A stretch of 64,000 bases of DNA from Streptomyces composti (GCF_012034205.1 NZ_JAATEM010000014.1:1-64000), one strand, 5' to 3'; positions 54,002-62,906 are shown, counted from the first letter of the stretch. A program made the numbers and translations. The notes: a model not told the origin generated them from the letters alone.

Positions 54002-55798
54002 CTACTTCGCGTAGATCGCCTCGATCTCGTGCGCGTAGTCCTTCGCGACGACATTCCGCTTCAGTTTCAGCGACGGAGTCAGATGCCCCGACTCCTCCGT
54101 GAACTGCGTCGGCAGGATCCGGAACTTCCGCACCGACTCCGCCTTCGACACCGCCGCATTGCCGTCGTCGATCGCCTTCTGGACCGCCGCGATCAGATCC
54201 GGATCGTCCCGCAGCGACGCCGCCGTGGAGCCGGCCGGCTTCCCGTTCTCCTCGCACCAGCGGGCCAGGAACTCCTCGTCGATGGTGACCAGCGCGCCCA
54301 CGAACGGCCGCCCGTCGCCCACCACCATGCACTCCGCGACCAGCGCGTGCGCCCTGATCCGGTCCTCGATCACCGCAGGGGCGACGTTCTTGCCGCCCGC
54401 CGTCACCAGGATCTCCTTCTTGCGCCCGGTGATCCGCAGGTAGCCGTCCTCGTCGAGGGTGCCGATGTCCCCGGTGTGGAACCAGCCGTCGGCCAGCGCC
54501 TCGGCGGTGGCGGCCGGGTTGTTCCAGTACTCCTTGAACAGGTGCTCGCCGTGCAGCAGCACCTCGCCGTCGTCCGCTATCCGCACCACGGACCCCGGCA
54601 GCGGCTGACCGACCGTGCCGATCTTCTGCCGGTCCCACGGGTTGAAGGCGGTCGCCGCGCAGGACTCGGTCAGGCCGTAGCCCTCCAGCACCGTGAAGCC
54701 GATGCCGCGGAAGAAGTGGCCGAGCCGTTCACCCAGCGGGGCGCCGCCGGAGATGGCGTACTCGCCGCGTCCGCCCAGCACCGCCCGCAGCTTGCTGTAG
54801 ACGAGCTTGTCGAACACCTTGTGCTTGATCTTCAGGCCGAGCGCCGGGCCGGACGGGGTGTCCAGCGCCTGGCTGTAGGCGATCGCCGTGTCGGCGGCCT
54901 TGTCGAAGATCTTGCCCTTGCCCTCGGCCTGCGCCTTGGCCCGCGCCGAGTTGTAGACCTTCTCGAAGACCCGCGGCACCCCCAGGACCAGCGTCGGCCG
55001 GAAGGCGGCCAGCTCGTCCGTGAGCTGCTTGATGTCCGGCACACAGCCCAGCTTGATCGGCGCCATCATCGGCGCGATCTGCACCAGTCGGCCGAAGACG
55101 TGCGCCAGCGGCAGGAACAGCAGCACCGAGCACTCACCGGTGCGGAACAGCGGACGCAGCCGCTCCACTATGTTGCCGCACTCGGCGAAGAAGCTGCGGT
55201 GGGTGAGCACACAGCCCTTGGGGCGGCCGGTGGTGCCGGAGGTGTAGACGATGGTCGCCGGGTCGTCGGCCTTGGCGATGGAGCTGCGCTCGTCGACCGT
55301 CTCCTCGGTGACGCCCTGCCCCAGACGCCCCAGCTCCTCCAGCGCGCCCGCCTCGATCTGCCAGACGTGCTTCAGCTCGGGCAGCCGGTCGCGCACCGAC
55401 TCCACGGCGGCGGCATGCGTGTCCAGCTCCACCAGGCAGGCGGTGGCTCCCGAGTCGCCGAGGATCCACGCCACCTGCTCCGGCGAACTGGTCTCGTACA
55501 CCGGCACGGTGATCGCGCCGGCGCTCCAGATCGCGAAGTCCAGCAGCGTCCACTCGTAGCGGGTGCGGGACATCAGGCCGACGCGGTCGCCGGGCTGGAC
55601 GCCCGCCGCGATCAGGCCCTTGGCGGCGGCCCGCACCTCCGCGAGGAAGGCGGTGGCCGTCACGTCCTGCCAGGCCCCGGCGACCTTACGGGCGATGACG
55701 GCGACATCCGGGTGCTGCGCGGCGTTTCTGCGGACGATGTCGGCCAGATTGCCGTCCGCTGGGACCTCGTACAAAGCCGGAAGGCTGAACTCGCGCAA
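54002..55798 (-). CDS. Long-chain fatty acyl-CoA synthetase, FadD15 type
   Basis: 598 residues. The adenylate-forming motifs are IVYTSGTTGRPKGCVLTH (about 185), GYGLTESCAATAFNP, WFHTGDIGTLDEDGYLRITG and the C-terminal GRKKEILVTAGGKNVAP. A final SLKLKRNVVAKDYAHEIEAIY matches the long-chain family (first 20). It activates fatty acids to acyl-CoA at the membrane for lipid synthesis or beta-oxidation. The TTG start is preceded by AGAGGAGC at about ten nt. The neighbouring phosphatidylinositol-mannoside genes suggest supply of acyl chains for membrane lipids. Confidence 0.93.
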   Translation of the reverse strand: MREFSLPALYEVPADGNLADIVRRNAAQHPDVAVIARKVAGAWQDVTATAFLAEVRAAAKGLIAAGVQPGDRVGLMSRTRYEWTLLDFAIWSAGAITVPVYETSSPEQVAWILGDSGATACLVELDTHAAAVESVRDRLPELKHVWQIEAGALEELGRLGQGVTEETVDERSSIAKADDPATIVYTSGTTGRPKGCVLTHRSFFAECGNIVERLRPLFRTGECSVLLFLPLAHVFGRLVQIAPMMAPIKLGCVPDIKQLTDELAAFRPTLVLGVPRVFEKVYNSARAKAQAEGKGKIFDKAADTAIAYSQALDTPSGPALGLKIKHKVFDKLVYSKLRAVLGGRGEYAISGGAPLGERLGHFFRGIGFTVLEGYGLTESCAATAFNPWDRQKIGTVGQPLPGSVVRIADDGEVLLHGEHLFKEYWNNPAATAEALADGWFHTGDIGTLDEDGYLRITGRKKEILVTAGGKNVAPAVIEDRIRAHALVAECMVVGDGRPFVGALVTIDEEFLARWCEENGKPAGSTAASLRDDPDLIAAVQKAIDDGNAAVSKAESVRKFRILPTQFTEESGHLTPSLKLKRNVVAKDYAHEIEAIYAK

Positions 55799-55869
55799 GA
55801 CTGCTGCTCCTCTTAGGGCGCCGACGCCACGACGGTGTGCGATGCGACGGTGCGGTCCAAGGCTCGGGG

Positions 55870-55905
55870 GTGCTCGCGGCTTTCAGAAGTTGAAACCCCG
55901 AGCAC
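55870..55905. promoter_or_regulatory. Large imperfect dyad in the fadD / phosphoesterase divergent region
   Basis: GTGCTCG (about 55870-55876) and CGAGCAC (55899-55905) are perfect outer arms. TTTCA and TGAAA form an inner inverted pair around GAAGT. The element is about 70 bp upstream of fadD and may be an operator or a folded leader. Confidence 0.4.
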
Positions 55906-56068
55906 GACTGGACTGCCCGGACGTTACCCGCCGGTATGGCTACTGCGACAGGGGGGCCCGGCGAGATGTTCTCTGCGTCACACAGGTCGGGATTCCCAAG
56001 CGCACAGTAGTCCACCCCGCTCCCGACGAGCCAGTAACCGCAGGTCCCGGCCCCAGGGTCTGCACAAG

Positions 56069-56074
56069 TACGCT
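56069..56074 (+). promoter_or_regulatory. -10 box for a leaderless start (phosphoesterase)
   Basis: TACGCT ends eight nt before the ATG at 56083. No Shine-Dalgarno is present. Confidence 0.4.
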
Positions 56075-56082
56075 GCATCTTC

Positions 56083-56880
56083 ATGGCATCCACACCTGCC
56101 GGAAACCAGCGGACGCGCGTCCATGTGGTCAGCGACGTGCACGGCAACGCGCGCGACCTGGCCAGGGCCGGGGAGGGCGCCGACGCCCTGATCTGCCTGG
56201 GTGACCTGGTGCTCTTCCTCGACTACGCCGACCACTCGCGCGGCATCTTCCCCGACCTGTTCGGCGTGGAGAACGCCGACCGCATCGTGGAGCTGCGCAC
56301 CGCGCGCCGCTTCGAGGAGGCGCGCGAGTTCGGCAGACGGCTGTGGGCCGGCATCGGCATGGACCGGGCCGCCGCCATCGAGAAGGCGGTGCGCAAGCAG
56401 TACGCCGAGCTGTTCGCCGCCTTCCCCACCCCGACGTACGCCACCTACGGCAATGTCGACATACCGCCTCTGTGGCCGGAGTACGCCACGGACGGCATCA
56501 CCGTCCTGGACGGCGAGCGGGCCGAGATCGGCGGCTGGACCTTCGGCTTCGTCGGCGGCGGCCTGCGCACACCGATGCGCACCCCGTACGAGATCAGCGA
56601 CGAGGAGTACGCGGCGAAGATCGAGGCGGTCGGCGAGGTCGACGTGCTGTGCACCCACATCCCGCCGGAGGTCCCGGAGCTGGTCTACGACACCGTGGCG
56701 CGCCGCTTCGAGCGCGGCAGCCGGGCCCTGCTGGACGCGATCCGGCGCACCCGGCCGCGGTACGCGCTGTTCGGCCATGTGCACCAGCCGCTGGTACGGC
56801 GCATGCGGATCGGGGTCACCGAGTGTGTGAATGTCGGCCACTTCGCGGGTACCGGGCGGCCCTGGGTGCTCGAGTGGTGA
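56083..56880 (+). CDS. Calcineurin-like metallophosphoesterase
   Basis: 265 residues. Metal-binding motifs in order are VHVVSDVHGNARDL, LICLGDLVLF, YATYGNVDIPP, VLCTHIPPEV and ALFGHVHQPL, the full set for a two-metal phosphoesterase. The substrate is unknown; relatives include nucleotide and protein phosphatases. It is divergent from fadD by about 280 bp. The ATG has no Shine-Dalgarno but a -10-like box eight nt upstream. Confidence 0.92.
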   Translation: MASTPAGNQRTRVHVVSDVHGNARDLARAGEGADALICLGDLVLFLDYADHSRGIFPDLFGVENADRIVELRTARRFEEAREFGRRLWAGIGMDRAAAIEKAVRKQYAELFAAFPTPTYATYGNVDIPPLWPEYATDGITVLDGERAEIGGWTFGFVGGGLRTPMRTPYEISDEEYAAKIEAVGEVDVLCTHIPPEVPELVYDTVARRFERGSRALLDAIRRTRPRYALFGHVHQPLVRRMRIGVTECVNVGHFAGTGRPWVLEW

Positions 56881-57006
56881 CGCGATGTCCCAGGTCGGGT
56901 GAGTTCGGCCGGACCGGCGCGCGGTAGCCTTCACGCTGCACCGAACGTCTCCGTGCGGCCTGCGCACGGCGATCCGACACGGCCCGCATCCGGAGGAGCC
57001 ACGGCG

Positions 57007-57447
57007 ATGGCGGAACACACCAGCTCGAGCATCACGATCGAGGCGGCACCGGCCGAGGTCATGGGGGTGATCGCCGACTTCGCCCGGTACCCGGAGTGGA
57101 CCGGTGAGGTGAAGGAGGCGGAGGTCCTCAAGAAGGACGAGCAGGGCCGCGCCGAGCAGGTGCGCCTTGTGATGGACGCGGGGGCCATCAAGGACGACCA
57201 GACGCTGGCGTACACATGGTCCGGGGAGCACGAGGTCTCCTGGACGCTGGTGAAGTCGCAGATGCTGCGGGCTCTGGACGGGTCGTACGTGCTGAAGCCG
57301 ACGGGGAACGGGGCGACCGAGGTCACGTACCAGCTGACGGTCGACGTGAAGATCCCGATGCTGGGGATGATCAAGCGGAAGGCGGAGAAGGTCATCATCG
57401 ACCGGGCCCTGGCGGGGCTGAAGAAGCGGGTGGAGTCCGGCGTCTGA
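57007..57447 (+). CDS. SRPBCC (START-like) family protein
   Basis: 146 residues with the helix-grip fold pattern of polyketide cyclase/START proteins: SSITIEAAPAEVMGVIADFA, YPEWTGEVKEAEVL, and a C-terminal long helix RKAEKVIIDRALAGLKKRVE. Such domains bind lipids or other hydrophobic ligands. The counterpart in M. tuberculosis is Rv2185c, in the same neighbourhood. GGAGGAGCC precedes the ATG. An ArsA-like gene follows in the same orientation. Confidence 0.88.
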   Translation: MAEHTSSSITIEAAPAEVMGVIADFARYPEWTGEVKEAEVLKKDEQGRAEQVRLVMDAGAIKDDQTLAYTWSGEHEVSWTLVKSQMLRALDGSYVLKPTGNGATEVTYQLTVDVKIPMLGMIKRKAEKVIIDRALAGLKKRVESGV

Positions 57448-57539
57448 GCCCTCGTTTCCGGGGACCGGCGCCGCGGTGAGGTGCGCCGTTCCCCGCGCCC
57501 CCGAGCGGGTGGCCCGGCGTTGCGGTAACCGGGGTCCGT

Positions 57540-57545
57540 TACCGT
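57540..57545 (+). promoter_or_regulatory. -10 box for a leaderless start (ArsA-like gene)
   Basis: TACCGT ends eight nt before the ATG at 57554. Confidence 0.4.
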
Positions 57546-57553
57546 TCACGTTC

Positions 57554-58702
57554 ATGCGGACCCTCCTGATCACCGGCCCCGGGGGCAGCGGACGTACCAC
57601 CGCTGCCGCCGCCACCGCGGTTGCCGCGGCGCGTGCGGGCAACCGGACGCTGCTGCTGGCCACCGACCGGACCGACACGGTGACGCCGGTGCTCGGTGCC
57701 GGGGACGTTCCGGGGCTGACCGTGCGTCTCCTGGACGCCGCCGCCGGCTTCCGGGAGGACCTGGCCGCCCTGCAGGAGCGTGCCGCCTCCGCCCTCGACC
57801 TGCTGGGGGCCTCCCGCCTGGATCCGGAGGAGATCACCCCGCTGCCCGGTGCCGAGGAGCTGGCGCTGCTGCGGGCACTGCGGGACGCCGCGTCGGCCGA
57901 GGCGCACGATCTGCTCGTCGTCGACCTGCCCCCCGTCGCCCGCGCCCTCGATCTGCTCGCCCTCCCCGAGGAGCTGCGGCGCTGTCTGCGCCGGCTGCTG
58001 CCGCCCGAGCGGCAGGCCGCCCGTGCGCTGCGCCCGGTGCTCGGACGGCTGGCCGGAGTCCCGCTGCCCGCCGAGTGGCTGTACGAGACGGCGGCACGAT
58101 GGGACGTGGAGCTCGGCGCCGCCGAGGCGGTGCTCGCCGATCCCGGCACCTCCGTGCGTCTGGTGGCCGAGCCCGGTCCGGCCGGCGCCGACGCGGTGCG
58201 CACCGCCACGCTCGGCCTGGCCCTGCGCGGACTGCGCACCGATCTGCTGATCGCCAGCCGGGTCCTGCCGGAGCAGGTGGCGGACGCCTGGCTGGCCACT
58301 CCGGTCGCCCAGCAGCGCAAGGTCCTGGACGAGTGGCGGGAGACCCACCGGGTCCACGTCGTTCCGCATCTCGGCCGCGATCCGCGCGGACCGGACGACC
58401 TCGCCGAGCTGGGCCTGCCCGGCGCCGATGCCGCGCCGGGCCGGGTCGAGTGGCCGGTCACCGACCGGCTCACCCGGGACGGGGTGCTGGTCTGGCACAT
58501 CCCGCTGCCCGGCGCCCGCCGCGAGGACCTGGACCTGATCCGGCGTGGCGACGAACTCGCGGTCACCGCGGGACCCTTCCGCAGGACCGTTCCGCTGCCC
58601 TCGGCGCTGCGCCGCTGCACCGTGGACGGCGCGTCCCTGCGCGAGGGCGAGCTGCGCATCCGGTTCCGGCCGGATCCCGGGCTGTGGCCGCGCGGCCGGT
58701 GA
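57554..58702 (+). CDS. ArsA-like ATPase with degenerate Walker A and C-terminal HSP20-like domain
   Basis: 382 residues. It opens MRTLLITGPGGSGRTTAAAA, where the expected deviant Walker A GKGGVGKT reads GPGGSGRT: both lysines are lost (one to Pro, one to Arg). A LLVVDLPPVARALDLLALPE stretch corresponds to the switch II/Asp region. The last 80 residues (PLPGARREDLDLIRRGDELA, RTVPLPSALRR) form an HSP20-like beta domain typical of ArsA/Get3-related proteins. It is probably not an arsenite pump, since no arsB is near. Mycobacterial Rv2184c has the same place beside the SRPBCC gene. Confidence 0.85.
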   Translation: MRTLLITGPGGSGRTTAAAATAVAAARAGNRTLLLATDRTDTVTPVLGAGDVPGLTVRLLDAAAGFREDLAALQERAASALDLLGASRLDPEEITPLPGAEELALLRALRDAASAEAHDLLVVDLPPVARALDLLALPEELRRCLRRLLPPERQAARALRPVLGRLAGVPLPAEWLYETAARWDVELGAAEAVLADPGTSVRLVAEPGPAGADAVRTATLGLALRGLRTDLLIASRVLPEQVADAWLATPVAQQRKVLDEWRETHRVHVVPHLGRDPRGPDDLAELGLPGADAAPGRVEWPVTDRLTRDGVLVWHIPLPGARREDLDLIRRGDELAVTAGPFRRTVPLPSALRRCTVDGASLREGELRIRFRPDPGLWPRGR

Positions 58703-58759
58703 TGGCCGTGCGGCCGTTCGGGTAACGTCGGAGGGGCTCACCGCAGTCAGGAGTCCGTC

Positions 58760-59359
58760 ATGAGCGAACAGCTCCCCCCGCCCGACGACGCACGCGAGGG
58801 CGCTCGCGACCACGCAGGGGACGAGGCCCCGGACGACGTACGGGCGGACAAGGCCCGCGAGGAGGACGTCCCCGCCGAAGACGTGCCCGTGGTGGAGGCG
58901 CCCGCTGCCGGACGGTCCGGCCAGGCCGATCCGGATGCCTGGGCGACCGCCGTCGCCGAGGACCTGGAGGCCGAGAAGGCCCGCCGCCGCGCCCAGCACG
59001 GACCGCCCCCCGGCTCCGCCGCCGAGGAGCTGAAGAAACTCGTCGACACCGTGGCCGAGAAGCTCTCCGGACTGCAGTCACCGCTGCTCGGCGCCGTCGC
59101 CGGGCCCGCCGCGCAGCAGGTCGTGCGCCAGGTGGTGGAGCAGGCCAGGGCCGCGGTGGAGCCGGTCATCGAGCGCAACCCGGACGTCTTCGACCACCTC
59201 GCCGCCGCCGGCAACGAGCTGCTCGCCGCCTACCGCTCCGCCGTGCAGGGCCAGGAGCGCCGCTGGACCTCCGGCGGCCGGCCCGACCCCCGCGACGTCA
59301 CCGATCGGCGCGACGGCGGGGACGACTCCGGGCCCGGCGAGCGCATCGACCTCGACTGA
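58760..59359 (+). CDS. DUF5304-type acidic protein
   Basis: 199 residues. The first 75 are disordered and very acidic. A helical core (about 80-165) contains SAAEELKKLVDTVAEKLSGL and PAAQQVVRQVVEQARAAVEP, and the tail is disordered and acidic again. No membrane segment is seen. It matches an actinobacterial family of unknown function that occurs beside the ArsA-like gene (Rv2183c position in mycobacteria). AGGAG precedes the ATG. Confidence 0.8.
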   Translation: MSEQLPPPDDAREGARDHAGDEAPDDVRADKAREEDVPAEDVPVVEAPAAGRSGQADPDAWATAVAEDLEAEKARRRAQHGPPPGSAAEELKKLVDTVAEKLSGLQSPLLGAVAGPAAQQVVRQVVEQARAAVEPVIERNPDVFDHLAAAGNELLAAYRSAVQGQERRWTSGGRPDPRDVTDRRDGGDDSGPGERIDLD

Positions 59360-59478
59360 GACGCCCGGGAGGCGAGCCGGTCCCTCGGTACCCGTTCACC
59401 GTACGGACGCCGCGAAATCCGGGGCAGCGCCTCGGGTACCGTGGGCGGTAGCGGGGCTCGACCGAAACTGAGGGATTC

Positions 59479-60432
59479 ATGGGACTCACCATCGGCGTCG
59501 ACATCGGCGGCACGAAGATCGCGGCCGGCGTGGTCGACGAGGAAGGCAACATCCTCTCGACCCACAAGGTGCCGACCCCGGGCACGCCCGAGGGAATCGT
59601 GGACGCCATCTCCTCCGCGGTGGAGGGAGCGCGCGCGGGACACGACATCGTCGGCGTGGGGATCGGTGCGGCCGGCTACGTCAACCGTCAGCGTTCCGAG
59701 GTGTACTTCGCGCCCAACATCCACTGGCGCAACGAGCCGCTGAAGCAGAAGGTCGAGGCCCGGGTGGGCCTCCCGGTCGTCGTGGAGAACGACGCCAACG
59801 CCGCGGCCTGGGGCGAGTACAAGTTCGGCGCGGGCAAGGGACACCGCAACGTCATCTGCATCACGCTGGGCACCGGCCTCGGCGGCGGCATCATCATCGG
59901 CAACAAGCTGCGCCGCGGGCACTTCGGTGTGGCGGCCGAGTTCGGTCACATCCGGATGGTGCCGGACGGCCTGCTGTGCGGCTGCGGCTCGCAGGGCTGC
60001 TGGGAGCAGTACGCCTCCGGCCGCGCCCTGGTCCGCTACGCCAAGCAGCGCGCCAACGCCACCCCGGAGAACGCGGAGCTGCTGCTCTCCCTGGGCGACG
60101 GCACCCCGGAGGGCATCGAGGGCAAGCACATCTCCATGGCCGCCCGCCAGGGCGACCGGGTCGCCGTCGACTCCTACCGCGAGCTGGCCCGCTGGGTCGG
60201 CGCGGGCCTGGCCGACCTGGCCTCGCTCTTCGACCCCTCGGCGTTCATCGTCGGCGGCGGCCTCTCCGACGAGGGCGAGCTGGTCCTCGGCCCGATCCGC
60301 AAGTCCTACAAGCGCTGGCTGGTGGGCGGCAACTGGCGCCCGGTGGCCGAGGTCCTCGCCGCCCAGCTGGGCAACAAGGCGGGCCTGGTGGGCGCGGCGG
60401 ACCTGGCCCGCGAGCCCGACCCGATCATGTAA
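59479..60432 (+). CDS. glkA: Glucokinase, ROK family
   Basis: 317 residues, the length of the S. coelicolor enzyme. It has the ATP motif VDIGGTKIAAGVV at the N-terminus, NDANAAAWGEYKFGAG with the catalytic Asp, and the ROK zinc motif CGCGSQGCWEQYASG (about 164-178). It phosphorylates glucose and in Streptomyces also takes part in glucose repression. GAGGGATTC precedes the ATG. Confidence 0.96.
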   Translation: MGLTIGVDIGGTKIAAGVVDEEGNILSTHKVPTPGTPEGIVDAISSAVEGARAGHDIVGVGIGAAGYVNRQRSEVYFAPNIHWRNEPLKQKVEARVGLPVVVENDANAAAWGEYKFGAGKGHRNVICITLGTGLGGGIIIGNKLRRGHFGVAAEFGHIRMVPDGLLCGCGSQGCWEQYASGRALVRYAKQRANATPENAELLLSLGDGTPEGIEGKHISMAARQGDRVAVDSYRELARWVGAGLADLASLFDPSAFIVGGGLSDEGELVLGPIRKSYKRWLVGGNWRPVAEVLAAQLGNKAGLVGAADLAREPDPIM

Positions 60433-60554
60433 CGCCGTCCGGAGAACCACGGGACCGCAAGGCGGCAGCCGTACCTTCAGGGGCGCGGGGACTGCGCGGC
60501 CGGGGCGCGACGCACCGGCACCGGCGCACGACCTCGCGCCCCGGTCCGTGGGCG

Positions 60555-60560
60555 TACATT
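60555..60560 (+). promoter_or_regulatory. -10 box for a leaderless start (EEP protein)
   Basis: TACATT ends seven nt before the ATG at 60568. Confidence 0.45.
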
Positions 60561-60567
60561 GACCTGC

Positions 60568-61314
60568 ATGGAGCCGCTGCCCAACTCCCGCACCGAGCCG
60601 GACGGTTCTGCGATTCTGCGCGTGCTGAGCTACAACGTCCGCTCGCTGCGCGACGACACGGCCGCCCTGGCCCGGGTCATCAAGGCCTGCGCCCCCGATC
60701 TGGTCCTGGTCCAGGAGGCACCCCGCTTCTTCCGCTGGCGCAAGAAGCTCGCCCGGCTCGCCCACGCCGCCGACCTGGTGATCCTGACCGGAGGTGCCAC
60801 CGCCGCCGGGCCCGCGATCCTCTGCTCGCTCCGGGCCGCGGTCGAGCGCACCGAGGACGTGCTGCTGCCGCTCACCCCGGGCCTGCACCGGCGTGGCTTC
60901 GCCACCGCCGTCGTCCGGTTCGCCGGGGCCCGCCTCGGTGTGCTCAGCTGCCATCTGTCCCTGGACCGTGAGGAGCGCTACGAGCAGGGCGGCATGCTGC
61001 TGGACCGGCTGGCGGCCCTGGGCACCGAGCACGCGATCGCCGGCGGCGACCTCAACGAACGCCCGGACGGCCGCACCTTCCGCCGGCTGGCCGCAGGACT
61101 CCAGGACTGCTGGGCCGCCGCCCCCTGGGGCACCGAGCACACCTGGACGCCGGGCAACCCCTACCAGCGCATCGACGCGATCTTCGCGACCAAGGGCGTC
61201 GAGGTCCTGGGCTGCGGCGTCCCCACCGGGCATCCCGGGGTGACCGAGGCGGACCTCTCCGCGGCCAGCGACCACCTGCCGGTGCTGGCCGCGCTCCGGG
61301 TCCCGGCGGGGTGA
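60568..61314 (+). CDS. Endonuclease/exonuclease/phosphatase (EEP) family protein
   Basis: 248 residues. The fold motifs are ILRVLSYNVRSLRDD, DLVLVQEAPRFF (metal Glu), LGVLSCHLSLD, AIAGGDLNERPDG (the catalytic Asp/Asn), RIDAIFAT and the terminal AASDHLPVLAAL (SDHxP). It hydrolyses phosphodiesters or phosphomonoesters of unknown identity. No signal peptide is present, so it is cytoplasmic. The ATG at 60568 fits a leaderless start. Confidence 0.9.
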   Translation: MEPLPNSRTEPDGSAILRVLSYNVRSLRDDTAALARVIKACAPDLVLVQEAPRFFRWRKKLARLAHAADLVILTGGATAAGPAILCSLRAAVERTEDVLLPLTPGLHRRGFATAVVRFAGARLGVLSCHLSLDREERYEQGGMLLDRLAALGTEHAIAGGDLNERPDGRTFRRLAAGLQDCWAAAPWGTEHTWTPGNPYQRIDAIFATKGVEVLGCGVPTGHPGVTEADLSAASDHLPVLAALRVPAG

Positions 61315-61336
61315 CCGGCGGCCGGCCCGGCAGTGG

Positions 61337-61966
61337 CTAGACGACCGCGCCGCGGCCCGGGTCGTCGTCCTCCTCGTCGCCCGTGCGCATCCGCATCACC
61401 AGCGTGGCGACGCCGCCCAGGAAGCCGCCGATGGTCACCGTGGTCAGCCACCACGACATCTCCCAGCCCAGCACCACCGCCAGCAGGAGCAGCACCGGAC
61501 TGCCCAGCACGCCCAGCCAGGCGAACTTGGCGGTGGTGTCGGCCTCCGGCAGCGGGGGCGGCTCCGGCGGCACGAAGTGGCCCTCGTCGCTCTCGTCGAG
61601 GTCGTCGTCGGACGGCTCGGCCACGCTGTAGTCGCGCGGTCCGACACCGGGGGCGAAGGCGACCGAGCTGCCGAGCGGCCGGGCCGGACCGCTCTCCGGC
61701 TTCTTCGGCGTCTCCTGCGTGGGCGCCTCCCCGTCCACCGGGCCGTCGCCGTTGGTCCCGGACTCCAGCAGTGCCAGGTCCTCCACCGACTTGAAGGGCT
61801 TGGCGCCCGGCGGGTCCGGCGGCTCCTCGCCGTAGCCTGCGACGATCGCCGCCCAGGCGGCCTCCTCGTCGAAGGGGACGCTCTGCTCCCCGGGCTCACG
61901 GCCCTCGCGCCGGTCGCGGCCCTCGCGCTCCTCGCGGTCCTCGCGCTCCGAGTCGTGCTCAGCCAC
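61337..61966 (-). CDS. Acidic membrane protein, unknown function
   Basis: 209 residues. A long disordered acidic N-terminus (first 135 residues, starting AEHDSEREDREEREGRDRRE) is followed by two hydrophobic segments (about 145-165 and 170-190) and an acidic tail. No known enzyme domain is visible. The GTG at 61966 has AAGGGAC upstream and lies inside the end of the hydrolase gene (8-nt overlap), so it is translated together with it. Confidence 0.78.
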   Translation of the reverse strand: MAEHDSEREDREEREGRDRREGREPGEQSVPFDEEAAWAAIVAGYGEEPPDPPGAKPFKSVEDLALLESGTNGDGPVDGEAPTQETPKKPESGPARPLGSSVAFAPGVGPRDYSVAEPSDDDLDESDEGHFVPPEPPPLPEADTTAKFAWLGVLGSPVLLLLAVVLGWEMSWWLTTVTIGGFLGGVATLVMRMRTGDEEDDDPGRGAVV

Positions 61967-62771
61967 GTGCGGTCGTCCCTTCCTTGCCGAGACCGGGCTC
62001 CTTGACGGCTCCGGGCAGGCACCCCTCGGGCGCGAGCCGGTCGATGAACGCGGTGCTCTCCTCGAAGATCCGCGCCGCGTCGTGGTCCAACGTCGCCACG
62101 TGGTAGCTGTGTTCCAGCAACACCTCGGTGACGTCCGTCGAGGAGATCCGGGCGAGGATCCGGGCCGTGTCGGCGGGCGGCACCACATGGTCCTGCGGGC
62201 TGCGCAGCACCAGCAGCGGCTGGGTGACCTGCGGCAGCTCCCGGTCCACCAGCCGCAGGAAGGCGCGCAGGGAGTGCGCCGCGTGCAGCGGCACCCGGTC
62301 GTACCCCGGCTCCCGCTGGACCGGCTTGGCGATGTCGCTGCCGATGCCCCTGGTGGTGGGCACCAGATGCCGCAGCACGGGCAGGGCGCGCGCCCCGAGA
62401 CCGTGCACCCGGTTGGCCGGGTTGACCACCATCACCCCGCTCACCGCGTCACCGTGCCGTGCCGCCAGCCGCAGGGCCAGCGCGCCGCCCATCGACAGAC
62501 CGGCCACGAACACCCGCTCGCACCGCTCCCGCAGCAGCCGCAGCTCCCGGTCCACCTCCGCGTACCAGTCCTGCCAGCCGGTGACCCGCAGGTCCTCCCA
62601 GCGCGTGCCGTGCCCGGGCAGCAGCGGCAGCGAGACCGTCAGCCCCTGCCCGGCCAGGTGCGCGGCCCACGGGCGCAGCGACGCGGGCGACCCCGTGAAG
62701 CCGTGGCAGAGGAGCACGGCGGTCTCGCCGCCCCGGTGGTGATACGGCTCGGCTCCGGTCAGGAGCGGCAC
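61959..62771 (-). CDS. Alpha/beta hydrolase, monoacylglycerol lipase/carboxylesterase (Est30-like)
   Basis: 270 residues. The nucleophile Ser is in FVAGLSMGGALAL (about 92), the oxyanion motif is LLCHGFTGSP, the acid lies in RSPQDHVVPP, and the catalytic His is in LEHSYHVATLDHD. It cleaves esters, perhaps lysolipids or monoacylglycerols. The GTG at 62771 is chosen for CAGGAGG six nt upstream; an upstream GTG at 62813 lacks this. It is divergent from plsC, which fits lipid turnover. Confidence 0.9.
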   Translation of the reverse strand: MPLLTGAEPYHHRGGETAVLLCHGFTGSPASLRPWAAHLAGQGLTVSLPLLPGHGTRWEDLRVTGWQDWYAEVDRELRLLRERCERVFVAGLSMGGALALRLAARHGDAVSGVMVVNPANRVHGLGARALPVLRHLVPTTRGIGSDIAKPVQREPGYDRVPLHAAHSLRAFLRLVDRELPQVTQPLLVLRSPQDHVVPPADTARILARISSTDVTEVLLEHSYHVATLDHDAARIFEESTAFIDRLAPEGCLPGAVKEPGLGKEGTTARG

Positions 62772-62906
62772 GTCGGCCTCCTGTTCCTGGGACGGCGGTT
62801 GCAGGACCTTCACCGTACGCGACCGCACTGACACCGACCAGGGCCGTCGGAGCTGTCGGCCGGGCTTGGGGTTAAGGTCTGAGCGACACATACAGGAGGC
62901 ACTCGG

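Noticed and set aside
57554..58702. Arsenite pump ATPase
   Set aside because: No arsB, arsC or arsR is near, and the Walker A lysines are missing. An ArsA-related but different role is more likely.
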